The notes below the pieces were generated by a model, which did not search any database, was not told the DNA's origin, and saw nothing but the letters and a program-made list of their open reading frames with translations. A program made the translations under genes and the position numbers. From assembly GCA_002104985.1 (NCBI GenBank), contig MCGO01000010.1:1-64000 (forward strand): 64,000 nt of DNA. Direction: 5' to 3'. The DNA is from Rhizoclosmatium globosum (Eukaryota; Chytridiomycota; Chytridiomycetes; Chytridiales; Chytriomycetaceae). Shown here one piece after another: positions 15,479-28,887 of this stretch. Numbering within the stretch: the stretch's first letter is position 1; each line of letters starts with the position of its first letter.

Positions 15479-17005
15479 ATGATTATGAACGACTCTCCCA
15501 CCACTGCAGATGAGGTTTCGATTTCATCTCCTGCGCAAGGTTCGCCAACAGCGGACTCATCAGCTGGTTTCAAGAGCCAAGTCGAGACATTAATCGAAGC
15601 AGGAAAGAGGTTGTTAGGCCACCACCAAAACTTAAATGGAACCCAAAGCCCACTTAAAGTAAGTATCCTAGTCCCGTGCTCTTATAATTATAGACATCGA
15701 AAAAAACGCGTCGACTAATTACGGATTTCCATTACAGAATCCACACCATTTACACCACCATCAAATGCTTCTTGCACCAGAACCAACATCCGTAAACCAT
15801 GAACACGACGAAGCTTTAAGTCTGCCTCCAGTAGCTGAGAGCGAAGAAGTCCATTCAGAGAGCGATCCTTTTGTGTACACACCCACAGTCTCACAAATGC
15901 AGATGTCGATGATGCAACAGATGCAACAGCCAAGATACCAGATCCAACACCAACAGTTCCTACAGTTCATGGACCCACAGCAACAACCTCTCACAGAGTC
16001 TACACCGAAAAAACGTTCCCGATCGTCAGCAGAGCACACACCTCGTCCTGTAAATCTTTATTTCACTAATTTTTTTACATCAAAAGCTTACGTTTCTTTA
16101 TTCGTTGTAGTCAAATTCGTTCATGATTTACCGTCGGGAGAAGCAGGCTGAGATTCTCGCACAATACAAGGGGCAAAAGGCCTTGCACAACAACGCCATT
16201 TCAAAAGTTGTTGCTGACATGTGGCGGGAGGAGACTCCAGAAGTACGAGCTGAATACGCTGCTAAGGCTGAACATGAGGTATTATTGGCGGCAATCACTG
16301 ATTTTGTTCTCGATGATTAAATCGCGTATTAAACACCAACAGAAAATCCAACATATGCTTAAATATCCCGGATACAAATACACACCACGACGTGGAATGA
16401 ATAGCGGACAACAGCGAAAGAAGACAGGTCCAGGAAGTGTCAGCGCCATGTCAATCCTACCCCAACAATCAAAATCCGAACACGTCCAAGTGCACCTTCT
16501 TCCCATGCCCCAACCTATCACCTTAAAACAATCCGACCTGTCAGACGCATCCCAGCAACAGTCCCAAGCACAACAGTTCTTCAGCTACAACCCCATCATG
16601 ACACAAGCCACGAATTTCCCACTGGAGAGACACTTTGTGACATACTCTTCACAGCCACAAGGAGTCAACCTGAACCAAGCACAGATGGTACAAGGTGCCG
16701 CATGGCCATACCAAATGGTGACAGCATCATCAGGCCCGAGGTTCATCCAAGTCCAGAGCTCAGACTCGACAGGTGCACCACGCATCATTCAAGTTCAAGG
16801 AGACGCCATTCAAGCATTTGACACGCAGCACCCGGAAATCAGGAGTGAATATTACGTTCCCGCGTATATGCCGCAGTTTTCGCAGCAGCTTCAGTCAGCT
16901 GGTGGTAACAACGGGAATGGACAGAGTCAACAGGGACAACAGATGCAGTCTCAACAAGCCCCTCAGTACCGGCCATGGAACAGTAACACTTTCTCAGACA
17001 ACTGA
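15479..17005 (+). CDS. MATA_HMG-box transcription factor
   Basis: Sequence-specific DNA-binding protein with a MATA/Sox-type HMG box. Exons: 15479-15658, 15738-16049, 16111-16278, 16343-17005; all joins keep frame (441 codons including stop). The box spans exons 2-4: it opens with RPSNSFMIYRREKQ, contains ISKVVADMWREE and ends with YPGYKYTPRR, the classic tail of this class. A Gln/Met-rich stretch precedes it and a long Gln/Pro/Ser-rich tail follows, typical of activation regions. In fungi this box is found in mating-type regulators and in Ste11-like factors of sexual development; nothing in the window shows which applies. The upstream 300 bp hold a TATA-like TATATAGG at 15243. The downstream 313 bp (17006-17318) contain AAATAAA at 17137 and a TTATAAAAG motif at 17187. 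Confidence 0.85.
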
Positions 17006-17318
17006 ATGATGTATTCTCATTTTTTCAGGGGAGGGAATCTGTCAAACTTGACGTTCTTTTATTTCGGCGCACAGTCTCTCATTCATTTCTTTTCCTTCGT
17101 AGCACCACTATTCTCTTATAATACAGTAGATTAGAAATAAATGTACAGATCAAATTCCGTTTTGTTCCAAAGACCATGGATCACACTTATAAAAGGCTGC
17201 AATCTACGGAAGGAGAATGAAGCAAGCTGTGTATCCTATTAAACGATTGTACATTTGCTTTCACGCGCGCGTTTGTAAGCAAATTGAAGAAAAGTAGCTC
17301 TGAACCTGTCAATCACAC

Positions 17319-17944
17319 ATGGTACTTAACACCCTTCCCTGCCACCTGAATAACCACCTTCTTCAACTAGAACGAAACTGAAAAGCAAAAAGTTGAGCGT
17401 TTGAACGAGTCGTTCAAGCTCTTTACGCAACAGGTAACCTCAGAACAATCTGACAAATCAACCAATGTGGCACTAACTCGACCCTGTCACAGCCAACGCA
17501 CACGTCGCAGCTTTCTCAAATGAAGGTGATCCACTTGAGCGAGGCCGAGTCCACGGTCACTTTCGAACTGACCCTCGACAGCAAACACATGCTCAACTAC
17601 CGCGGAGGCCTTCATGGCGGCCTGATTGCGACGGTACTGGAATAATAAGCTTCCTTCACTCTGACTAATTGGACTTGACTTCACAGATTATCGATGACTG
17701 CACTAGCTGGACTTTTATTGGAATCAACAATCGAACGGAGCACGTGTCAATCGACCTTTCCGTTTCGTACGTGTCTGCTGCGAAGGAGGGTGATACAATC
17801 TGGATTGTGTGCAAGTCAAAGAGTGTGGGTCGAACCTTGTTGTTTGCTGAGGCATCACTTCACTTGAAAACTGCTGACGGAAAGAGGGGGAAACTGTTGG
17901 CTTTTGGGAAACACACAAAGTTTTCAGTAGAAGCACGTTTGTGA
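17319..17944 (+). CDS. hotdog-fold thioesterase (ACOT13/PaaI-like)
   Basis: Likely acyl-CoA thioesterase, 4HBT superfamily. Exons: 17319-17321 (the ATG alone), 17371-17433, 17493-17633, 17687-17944, all phase 0, about 154 residues. The start-codon-only first exon is inferred: ATG is followed directly by GTACTT and the matching acceptor is CAACTAG at 17370; without it the NETEKQ exon has no in-frame start. The hotdog core is clear: NYRGGLHGGLIATIIDDCTSW, where HGG and the later Asp are the usual catalytic-region residues, then VDL-type strands SIDLSVSYVSAAKEGD and a strand with GKHTKF near the end. An alternative start is the internal Met at 17520. It converges with CHS1 with only 24 bp between stop codons. 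Confidence 0.8.
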
Positions 17945-17971
17945 ATAAAGTCAATAGATTTATTGGGCCTA
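17942..17971. terminator. overlapping convergent polyadenylation region
   Basis: The thioesterase TGA (17942-17944) is followed at once by AATAAAG on the plus strand. On the minus strand the CHS1 stop (17969-17971) is followed by CCCAATAAATC. The two 3' UTRs must therefore overlap. Confidence 0.6.
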
Positions 17972-20900
17972 ATGCAAATGATCGTGGAATTCTTGATAAG
18001 CCCATTCGAGAATGTACAAAGTGGAAGCCGTGAAACGAATGAGCGACAAGCAGGCAACGCTCCATAGCAAGAATCCAAGGTACGGATTCACGGCTCCCTT
18101 TGGAGTAATTTTATCCAGAACGAATCCGTTTGTGAAGATGAAGACCAAGAGGAAGCTACATAGCAAGTAAGAAAATGGCGACCAAACAGTACAGCTTACT
18201 TTGTAAAGAACCAAAACATAACAATAAATGTGCGAAACTGCTTGAAAAAGTCATCGTCCGTCGTAGTCTCCTTAGGTCCGTCATCCGATCGATCATGTAA
18301 ATGTGCTGCCTCATGATCTAGTTTTTTCAACGAGTTGGCATACCACTCATCAGAGTCTTGATTTTGTGATGGTAATTCAACAGTCGCAACTGCTTCACCC
18401 TTCTCGTTTTTGGCTGTCGTGACTGCTGGAAGTGCGGATGCACTTGTGATTCCTTTGGTTCCCCATGAAACATCGTGAATGTTGCAAACTATTCGATATT
18501 TAAGTAACAAGTAGAGAACTATATTAACCAACTTACATGCATACACCATGATAATATTTGTGAAACTCGGAATGGCAAGTAAGTACTGAATCAAACACGT
18601 AAAAACATGCCAAGGATCCATATGAATTATACTGCTGAGTATGTATAGTACATAGGTGCTCAGAATAGAAATGACGAGGTTGCGAAAGTCAGGAACATCT
18701 TCATATACTGAAATACATTCGGACGAACTCGGTTATATGGATCACATAATCCAAATACGTTTTGATGCTATTTTGAATCGAATAGATTCCTATTTGTGGA
18801 ATTTCTTTGAGTGAGGTTGATAGTAACAATTGGACTTACCCATAAACACCATAAAGACCATCAGAATCGCGAAAATTACTACAAAAGTGATGTGCATCGT
18901 TTTTATGGCTTCTGGACGGTTACCTAGGGACGCGATGACCATCGACATCACTGAGCCAAGATAGATGGCCCGAAGAACGCCAGACACAGATCCTCCATAA
19001 GGGTAAAATGGATCTGCTCCCTGCACAGAAACAACACCACCAGTACAAGCGGCAATTTCTGATGTCGAAGCAATATTGAAAAGAAACTATAGGAAAGTCT
19101 TATCAGATGTTTTCCTTCCCAAAATAATACACTCACATAAAATGCCAAATACATATTTCCAATGTTAAACCACGAGAAGAGCACATTGACAAAGTTATAA
19201 ACGGCTTCAATCGTCAACAACAGCTTCCTTCCAAAAGTATGACCCGATGAGAAGATGCGGCCAGTATTCGCTAACGCATGAATCGTCGCAAAGAACGAAC
19301 CATTCAGCCATCTCCTTCGCTGCTTAATCAAGTCGTGAAGCTCACTCGGCACATCCGTCTCCGCCCTCGCCAACTTAACATACTTCAAGACATACTGAGC
19401 ATCCGACCTCATAACAAGCTCGAAACACAAAATGCGATCCTCCGCAAATACATATTCGCTTCCGAAACATTCGTTCCATGTGGGTTCTCGCCCTTAAAAT
19501 ACATTTCCAGGGGCTTACCCTGCAGAGCTTTGTACTTGTACGCGGAGAAGGCACCGGGAAGCACGGATATGTATCCGAACATGGATTCAAGTGGTTTATC
19601 CAAGATGTTTGACATTTTGTACTCGAAGTTCTGGACTGCAACAAGGGGTTCAATAAGTTCTTCATCCATGGACCCACTCTGCTGCGATCTCGCCACAGGC
19701 TCCTGCAACGTTGGGGTTGCGTTCAAAAGCTCGGTATAGGTGATAAAACGACCGTTCGGTGGGTTTGGTCCCCACATCGATCAGAATACATATTTCAGGA
19801 TCCAATTGGTCGCAAACGGCTTTAAAGAACCATCGATGCGAATTAATTTTCTTCGCGTTCTTTTCCTTGAGCAAGAAAATTGTTTGCATTGGAAACATTT
19901 TCCCAGGGTTGTTTTTACCAGGAGTGTCCGCGAAACGCGTGACAAGATGAGAGTTGACACGAACTTGTGTAGAAAACTCGAAATATGCCCAGTGACTGGT
20001 TTATCGTTCACAGATGCTCGAGGCAATCCATCCATATAGCAACCCATCACTGACAGCACATCAGGGTCTTCGGATGAACTTTTGAGCGGCCTGTTCGAAC
20101 ATAGAAAATCAGTTTCAGAATCGAATATAATAAGGAAATGTCAAACCGTCAGAAACAATGACTACGACAACCTCCTTCCAAGAATCTGGACCCCACCCTT
20201 TCCCATTTGAATTCCCGTCACAAAGATACATGATATTATCATGGACAGCGCTCATAGTCTTTGTAAACAATATATCATCTTCAGCATACATAGTACAAAC
20301 AACGGCAATCTTAGTTTTCCGTCCTAATTCCTTTTGTCGCAACGTATACGTCTTGGCAAAATCGTTTGGATCCGTCGTCGCGGCTGTATACTTCAAATGA
20401 GTGAACTCTTCATTGTCTTTAAACACAACGTGTTTTAAATATTCATTGCTGAGTGGGACTTTGACAATGAACTCTCCATCGGTTAGGCGGATGTCTTGTT
20501 TACTCATTCTTGGCTTTGCTCGCATCATGGGGGCATATCCTTGAACGCGTTGTGGTTGGGTTGTGGTTTGCTGGGGTTGTTGGTTGACAGTCACGGTTGT
20601 TGATTGTTGAGGTGTGGAGTTTTGTTGGGGAGGTGCATATGGTTGTGGAGGTTGTGCGTATATGGGTTGGGAGAGGAACATGTTGTGCAGGTTGGATTTG
20701 TGCTTGTTGAGGAGGGGGGACGCGTTGTGGAGGTTGTGCATATGCAGATTGAGGAGGGGGAGGAGGAGCTTGTTGTTGGGCAGGCTGTGCGTATGTAGGC
20801 TGTGACGGTGATGTATATGCTTGCGGAGGCTGTGAATATGTAGATTGTGAGGTGGCGATGTAAAATGGTTGGCCTGTTTGAGGGTTCAACGTGGTTTGTA

Positions 20901-21556
20901 CATTTGGCGGTGTTGCTTGCAACACTGGTTGCGGAGCTTGAATTATATGTTGTGGATTTTGTATGATTTGTGTTGGAACCTGTTGTGCACCCGGTATGGT
21001 TTGTGGAGGCACAGCGACATAAACTATGTAGGGTTGTTGTTGGTGTTGCATCACTGCTGCTTGACCGTATCCACCGGGAGCAGAAGCTTGGGGCACCGGT
21101 TGAATGGATTCCTGGGGCGCTGGCGAATAATAAGTTTGTGCAGTTAAAGGTTGTTGTGGATATATTGACTGCTGTTCGACTTGATATTGAACATTATGCT
21201 GCTGTGTATATTGTGGTGGTGGTCCCGGAGAAACTTGCTGTGTTTCTGGGGAATTCTTTTGTGACTGTGGCGGAATATTTGATGGCATTGTGTCGACTGA
21301 AGGAGTGCTCGGAAGGGGTCGCTTATGTTTCGGAGATTTTGGAGTTGTTGGGGGAGGATGAGAAGGTGGCTTCGGTATGCCATTAGGATGAATTTGGTTA
21401 TATTGATCCAAGATTTGTGACTGTAGTTGCTAATGTGAGGATTGCTTATAAAATGATTTGTTTGTTGCTCACCCGCCCAAGGTTTTCCTGGCTACGATGG
21501 CGCTTTTCTTTCTTACTATGATGGTCAAGGTCTTCTCTGCTACCCTGACGTGACAT
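17969..21556 (-). CDS. chitin synthase 1 of 7 (CHS1), division 1
   Basis: Membrane glycosyltransferase making chitin from UDP-GlcNAc. Exon 1 is 21556-21473 (28 codons, Arg/Ser/Lys-rich), exon 2 starts at 21429. A roughly 270-residue Pro/Gln/Tyr-rich N-terminal tail precedes the Chitin_synth_1N block ([17 protein letters not shown] to EFTHLKY). The catalytic part shows [13 protein letters not shown], a DVGTKPT block, and [13 protein letters not shown]; the membrane domain runs to FHDHLH. Frame breaks: one base near 20690 in the tail, one at about 19673 (GAG-TG-GGT) and one at about 19638 (GG read as G in [11 protein letters not shown]). It also has the insertion [12 protein letters not shown] in the DNIMYLC region and shares RVQGYAP and FVP-type N-terminal features with CHS7, so these two are sisters. 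Confidence 0.85.
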
Positions 21557-21709
21557 TCTTACGACTTTCGGGACGAATGGCTGGTTTCAAGAAAGAATAA
21601 TGGTAGGCGGAACAATGGAAAAGCCAGAAAAATCATGAGGCTCATGTTATTCTTCAAGATTGAAGTAGAACTATTAAGGAAAATAATAATTGAGACTAAT
21701 TGTGTCTCT

Positions 21710-24547
21710 TCAAAAGTCAAACCACCACTGGTACGCCCAAGTAAGCAAATATGCTGTTGAGCCCACGAACCGAATAAAAGATATAACTGCAACACTCCAC
21801 AAAAGAAATCCAAGATAAGGATTAACGTATCCTGGACTTGTGATCTGTGATAGAACCCAAGTGTTCGTCAGTAAGTAGACAACCAAAAAATTGCTTATGA
21901 ACCACCACATTAGAATGTACGTTCGGTAATTCTTGAAGTGATCTACGTTTATGACTTTTCAGCTACATAATAAACCAAAGTTACTCACCATCATACGACT
22001 TTTCGTAACGATCTGTCTTTCGTTTCATTTGATAGATATTCTTCTTCAGCATAACCGACAAGTGCTTCAACTTTTCCAGCTCTCTCAAATAGTAAGCATC
22101 GGCATCATCGTTCGGAGATGGTAAGTCGACAACTGCTGTGTGCTGCCCTGTCTTATCGACACTTGTTGTGACATGATTATGTGAGCTTGCTTCATCGAGT
22201 CCTTTGGTGCCCCAGGAAATGTCATGAATATTGCAAACTATTGCATTATAGTAAGAGGAAAAAAACGAAGAAAAGAGTGTTACTCACAGGCATAAACAAC
22301 CAGAATATTCGCAAACGACGGAATCATGAGGATGTATTGAAGCAGCGAAGTGAAATATGCCAGGGATCCAGATATAGAAAGGAGCTAAACGCGTACAGCC
22401 CATACGTTGAAAGGAGAGCAATCGCCAAGTCTCGGAAATTGGACACCTTGCTAAATGCGACCAGACTTGCTATTCCATTAGGATGAGAGTCTATGTACTC
22501 TTTAACATCGTAGTATACCGCATAGCCGCCCGAAAACAGCATAAAAGCCATGATGATGGCGAACAAAATTGCAAATAGCCCATGCATTGACTTGATTGCT
22601 TCTGGCTTATTTCCATCGAAGCAACAACCATTGAGATGAAACTGATGATGTAAATCACGCGAAGGATTTCACCGATTACTTGCCATAAGGATAGAACGGA
22701 TCCAATGGACTGGAATCGACGACGGCCGTGGTACATTCTGCCAAGCCGGATTTTCGACGATGTTGAACATAAACTGATAAAAGTGGTTAGATGCATTAAA
22801 TGGAAAGAAGATCACCCAAAAACAGAGGTAGACATTCGCATATTGAACCATGAAAAGAAAGCATGACGAAATTGTAAAACTTTGAAACGTCAAAGCAAAC
22901 ATTCTCCAGAATCCATGTCCGCTCTGATAAATCCGCCCAAAGTTGGTGATGGAGTGCAGGGACGCAAAGAACGAGCCATTAAGCCATCGCCGTCGCTGCT
23001 TGATCAAGTCATACAAATGCACGGGACAGTCTGTCACAGCAGTCGCACTTCTGACATACTTCAAGACATTAGATTCGCCTTCTTTGTTGACAAGCTCAAA
23101 GCAGAGGATACGGTCTTCCGCGAGATACATATTCGCTTCACTGACGTGTGGTCGGTGCTTGAGAATTTCATTGACGTCGTGCAATCGTTCGCCTTTGAAA
23201 TAGGCTTCCAATGGACGGCCTTCAATGCATCATATCGGTACGCTGAGAAAGCCCCTGGCAGGACGGATATGTAACCAAACATGGACTCCAAGGGTTTATC
23301 GAGAATATTGCTCATTTTGTACTCAAAGTTCTGGACGGCTACCAATGGATTCAAAAGATTTTCACCCCATCGTCCAAGATCGACTGTGATTTCGCCGCAA
23401 GCGCCAGCAACATTTTGATCTCTTTCAAATGCTTTGTTTCTGATTTAGAACAAAAGCGATCAAAAGAAATAAAACAAACCTCGATACAAGTGATAAAACG
23501 ACTTTCGACTCGGCTTCGTTCCAACATCCACGAGGATACACACTTCAGGATCCAGCTCCTCGCAGACAGCATTGAAGAACCATCGATGACTGTTGATTTT
23601 CTTGGCGTTTTTCTCCTTCAACAGGAAGATCATTTGCATCGGCATAGCAGGTCGATCCAAAAACGTCTGCGGCTGAGATCCAGAGAAATGTGCATTTAAA
23701 TGTCGATCGACACGAACTTGTGTTGTAAATTCGAACAGATGGGCCCGAGTTGGAACGCCGTTGACGGAGGCATGCGGAATGCCGTGATTGTATATACCCA
23801 TGATACTCAAGACATGCAAAGTGTCATGATTAACCTGAGCTGCACCGTCGCTGACAACGACAACTACTATTTCTTGCCAGGAAGATTCATTCCAGCCTTG
23901 GTGAGTTCCTGAACAAAGATATGCAATATTGTCCATAACTGCCGCAAGGGTTCTCGAGAAAAGTGTTTGATCTTCGTTGTACCTGGATCGGTTGGTCAGA
24001 TGGAACTTCATGGAAGCAACCATTCCTCATCATTACTCACATGGTGCACACAACTGCGATTCGAGTTTTACGGCCATATGCTTTCTGCCGCAGCGAATAC
24101 CGTCCCACAAAGTCATTCGGATCTGTTGTAACGGCAGTGTACCTGATTGACAGAATCCGTCAACACCTCCTCTACTGAGCTACGTATAAAAGCACAAAAA
24201 CCAAACCTTAAATGCGTGAATTCCTTCCCTTCTCGTTCCTTTACTAATGCCATATACTCGCTTGACACGGGATGTTCAACAACAAACTTCCCGCCAGGAA
24301 GAATAACATTCGTCCTAACAGTCTTCGGCTTCTTCAGACCAGAAAGAGCTCTGTGAAGGCAGAATTTGCCTGGACCTGGTGGGTCAGTAGATACACTTGC
24401 AGCTATATCGATTGTTGTTGTATGTGGTGGGGGAGGAGGGGGAGGGGGATCGTTCTCCTGGTTGTATGCTGGAGTAGGGGGTGTGAGAAGAATTGAAGGA
24501 GGCCGCGAATGACTGCTGTTTGATGAGGCCGTTGATTTGGATTGCAT
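21710..24547 (-). CDS. chitin synthase 2 of 7 (CHS2), divergent
   Basis: Most divergent member of the cluster. It has a short Ser/Pro-rich tail with an eight-proline run, then [19 protein letters not shown] in place of the usual LTDGEFI block. The central motifs are present: [10 protein letters not shown] after [32 protein letters not shown], and DISWGTKG near the end. The membrane part carries [15 protein letters not shown] where the others have FMFNIAS. Frame breaks lie between about 22680 and 22720 and around 23200-23350. The start at 24547 is the first Met in the open frame that leads into the tail; an upstream exon is possible. It ends 153 bp upstream of the CHS1 start on the same strand. 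Confidence 0.75.
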
Positions 24548-24694
24548 TTGTGATGAGGGTTTCTTCAAGTTGGATTAGTAAAACAAACAAGTGTTGTGAC
24601 TCACAACTCCCACGTGTTGAAACAAAAGTCTTATCGTGCTGTCAAATGAGAGCTTTACTTGAAATCAATGCATTAATCAACAATAATCAGGAAA

Positions 24695-27600
24695 CTAAAA
24701 GGAATCTACAACACTCTCAACAATCCACTGAACCCAATACACAAAACAGCCAAGAAACCGAACCCCTGTCAACCCAGCTACACTCCACAACAAAAATACT
24801 AAAAACGGGTTGGCTCGTCCTGGTTTTGACATGATCCGAATGATAAAATCATCAGTCAAAATATACACGAGAGCAAAGTTAGAAAGGAACCACCACATCA
24901 AAACGTATGTTCGATAAGCCTTGAAATGATCTACGTCATCATGTAGTTAATAAAAATTCTAGAATTACAGCCAATATATATACCATCAGAAGTCTTGTGT
25001 TGGATTTGAAGTTCAGTGACGGCGTGAGGGTCTCTGATTTCATTGGCCATATCTCTTAGCTTATTGAGCTCATTTGCGTAGTCAGGTGCTGGTACATTTG
25101 TAGTAGCAACTTGTCTTCCTGCGTCATTTTGTCTACTCTGAATGGCTGGCGCCGTTGACACAGAGTCCTGTCCCTTTGTTCCCCAAGAAATGTCATGGAT
25201 ATTACAGAAGGCATAGACCATAAACTACATGTTTCACGTTATTTACAATCAAAAAGCGCGGAGAATTCATACCATATTTGAAAAGGCAGGCGTCATTAGA
25301 AGGTACTGCAGCAGGCAAGTGAATGGGTGCCACGGATCCAAAAACATCATTGAGCTAATAATATACAGTACATATGTGCAAAACAAGGAGAGTAGTAGAT
25401 CCGAGAAGTTGGCGTTGGTTGGAACATAGTCCATGAAACCTTTTATACCAGAAACATCATTTGGAATCGTCTTGACATTCGAATAGACAGTAAAGAAAAC
25501 CAAGGCTAGCATAAGAGCCATACAAAGAGCGAACACGACAGCAATTAAGATCAGAAGAGGTTTGACTTTGGAAGGGTTGTTTCCGAGTGAGGCAACAACC
25601 ATTGTGATGAATGAAGCAATATAAATTCCACGCAAAGCGTTACTGACTGCGGCTCCATAGGGATAGAAGGGATCACCTAAATTGAAAAGTGAGTTTGTTG
25701 AACTTAAATTTACTCCGGACATACTTGATGGGTTATCAACCACAGCGTTATTACAAGCGGCCATTTCCGTTGTCGAGGCAATGTTGAACATGAACTGCCG
25801 GTAGTTAGTATACGCTTACATAATACTAATTTACTCACGTAAAAGCAGATGTAGATACTAGCAATACTGAACCACGAGTAAACCAAATTAATCGCGTTGT
25901 ACAACGTCTCAACTAGCAGGACGATTTTTCTCAGAAACGTGTGTCCCGATGTGAAGATTCTAAAGACATTTTGCACCGCAAAGACGGAAGCAAAGAAGCT
26001 TCCATTGAACCAACGACGACGCTGCTTTAGCAAGTCAGGGAGTTCTGTTGGAACATCTGTTTCGGCCTTTGCGGATTTGACGTATTTGAGGATGTAACGC
26101 TTGTCTCTTTTCATCACAAGTTCGAAGCACAAGATACGGTCTTCAGCCAGGTACTAGAGCATGAATCTTGATAAGAATTTCATTTGATCCATGTGAAAGT
26201 AAATTTCTCACCATATTGCTCTGTGAGACGTTGGGTTTTCCAAAATCATGTCCCGCATGTAAAGCTTCACCTTTGAAGTAACTTTCTAACGGTTTCTCTT
26301 GCAACGCCGCGTATCTATACGCAGAAAACGCGCCAGGAAGGACAGAGATATATCCGAACACGGATTCAAGCGGTTTATCGAGGATGTTGCTCATCTTGTA
26401 CTCAAAATTCTGAACGGCTACAAGTGGGTTGGCTAAGTTTTTCCAGCCACGTCCCAACTCGACCGCGATTTCTCCACATGCGCCGGCAACATTTGAGTTT
26501 CGTTCAAAGGCTATAATTGAGGATCTCTTAGTTATGGGAACAGAACGCAACGGGGTATACCTCTGTTTAAATGGTAGAAACTCTGCTTCGTTGGCTTTGT
26601 CCCAACATCAATCAGAATACAAACTTCAGGATTCAAGAGTTTGCAAACACCATTGAAAAACCACCGATGAGAATTAATTTTCTTGGCGTTCTTCTCCTTG
26701 AGCAAAAAGATTGTTTGCATGGGACAACCTTGTTGCTTTCGTGGGATGTGAACTCAGGCTCAAGACGAGTGTCGATTCGGACTTGAGTGGTGAATTCAAA
26801 CATGTGGGCTTCGACTTGTTTGCCGTTGACTTGGGATCGAGTTAAGCCGTCCATATAGCAACCCATAGCGGCTAAGACGTCGAGGGTTCGAGGGTTGCAC
26901 GGCTTGACACCTGTGAAATATCAGGTTTTAATTTAAAAGGGAAACGTTAAAGAGGGGAATAATCATACCATCTGACACGATACAAACTACAATATCACGC
27001 CATGAGTGCTCACCCCAACCTTTTCGCCCCTTCAGCGAGCAAAGATACGCGATATTATCCATTACCGCCGACATTGTCTTTGTAAAGAGTTGGTCATCTT
27101 CGTTATACATTGTGCAAACCACGGCGATCTTAGTCTTCCTAATCATTTCTGTCTGCCTCAATGAAAAGGCTTTATGAAAATCATCTGGTTTACTGGTAAC
27201 AGCGGAATATCTGATTTGGAAGTTAGTTTCTGCCCCCTTCAACTCACAAACGAGACAATATTCACCTGATATTCGTAAACTCGTTCCCTTCAGTGTATTT
27301 CACCTTGGAGGTATATTCGTCAGACAAGGGTATGTCAAGAATGAACTCTCCATCCGTAAGGACAACTTCCGTCGGAACCAATCTTGTTGGTCTTGGGGAC
27401 AGGGGAACGTAAGGAAGCTGGTAGTAAGCGCTTTGGGAACCGTAGCCAAGAGTGCGAGGTTGAGTTGAGAGGTCATATGCTTGGTGGTTTGGAAAAGTTC
27501 CAAACAGTTGATGGGTTGAGTGGGAATGGTGGGAGTTGTTGATTGGTGCATCGATTAATGGTGGCGGTGGTGAGGGGTATGGTTGGTTGTTTTGAGCGAG

Positions 27601-27816
27601 GTTCAAGGTTGTGTAGGAAGATTGATGAAGTAGTGACGGGCTGCGATACAAGTTGGACGGAGTTCTTTGTAAACTTGAATTTCGAGTAGCAAACGAAGAT
27701 GGCGTCGCGGTGAAAGACGTCGAAGAAGCCGTTGTGTATGACGGTGTTGTTGAGTTTGCAATCTGCTCCTCAAGGAGATAATCACTTTGCTTCGCAGATT
27801 CTGCTTGTTCTGACAT
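24695..27816 (-). CDS. chitin synthase 3 of 7 (CHS3)
   Basis: Start Met at 27816 opens a Ser/Thr-rich tail of about 130 residues; the frame is open further upstream but without supporting similarity. Then [89 protein letters not shown], and [14 protein letters not shown]. The C-terminal membrane unit ends ESVVDSF. One base is missing near 26718 (CCC before ATGCAAACAATC). Protein features and exon junctions match CHS4-6 closely (subfamily with [14 protein letters not shown]). It is transcribed away from CHS4, sharing the roughly 1.07 kb region 27817-28887. Confidence 0.85.
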
Positions 27817-28887
27817 ATTTAATTGCTGTTGCTTTGATAATTTGCTGTTTGGATCATCTGTACTGGTTATATGCGTTTTTCTTGAAATGAAGTTCAAGAC
27901 GAACACCACAACCTCAATGACCAAGCAATCATGAAGTTCTGCCTTGCTGTAAATTTTAGCCCTTGCAGGAACTGGTGTTGCTGGTGTTTTTCAACAGCGA
28001 TGCCAAGAAAGTTAAATCTAACCATCTGAGGTACATCTTCCACATGCTTAATAATTTCGATCCTCAGTATAATCGCTCAAAGTGACGAACACCAAACGAC
28101 GAACCACAATGGATCAATATTAATGCTTCGCAATAAAATCGTATTGGAGCAGTCGTTGAAAAGGTGGTTTCCATGTTCTTTGTTCGAAGAACTAGATTGC
28201 TATCATACTCACTTTGAGTGTAGCCAAAGTCAGCGAGATACCCAACATGAGGACTTCAGATGCACATACGAAACCAGTTGAAGGAACCAAAGTCTCAATC
28301 GAGAGGGAGAGAACTTTAAGGCAATGGTTTGGAGAAGATCAAGCAACACCATCGGAGTGTTTTTAAATCTTTTTTGACGATATTGGTTTGGATTTGGACA
28401 AAGTAAGTTCCTGTCTATTGATTGGATATCCACGAAGTTTAGACGTTGCCGCAATAACGTCCGTCTAGTAACATTTATTGCTAAATTAGTTTTGTAGTAG
28501 TTTGAACGTCTTTGGGGATTAGATTCTTTCGAATAAAGTGAAGACAAACTCGCCAAAAACACTTTCACCATTGATCCTTCCACTTTGGCTATCCGATCGT
28601 CCAGTCATACAGTGAGTAATGCACTTCATTCATAAGAAAAGTTTGTTTGCTGGAAGTAGGATACATATGACCTTCATAGTAGTGGGCATGGCTTTTGCGA
28701 CACAACCAGTAACCAATGCGGGAACGGAAGTAATGCCGCAAAGGGCACAGAGTCGCAAAAAGGTGACAATTCCGACAGAATTCAAGTGCTTTTGCAGTTG
28801 GACCTTGGCGGCCATTTCCGTTTCCCATTTCATTTTGAATCCGCCACCAAACCAACCAAAACAAAAGAAAGAAACACCAACCAATCA
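27817..28887. promoter_or_regulatory. shared divergent upstream region of CHS3 and CHS4
   Basis: 1.07 kb between the two divergent start codons. Short open frames exist on both strands (for example minus 28230-28583) but show no known domain, no Kozak-supported start and no splice logic, so I treat the region as promoter and leader sequence. It is the axis of the mirrored CHS1-3/CHS4-6 arrangement. No specific operator can be named. Confidence 0.45.
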
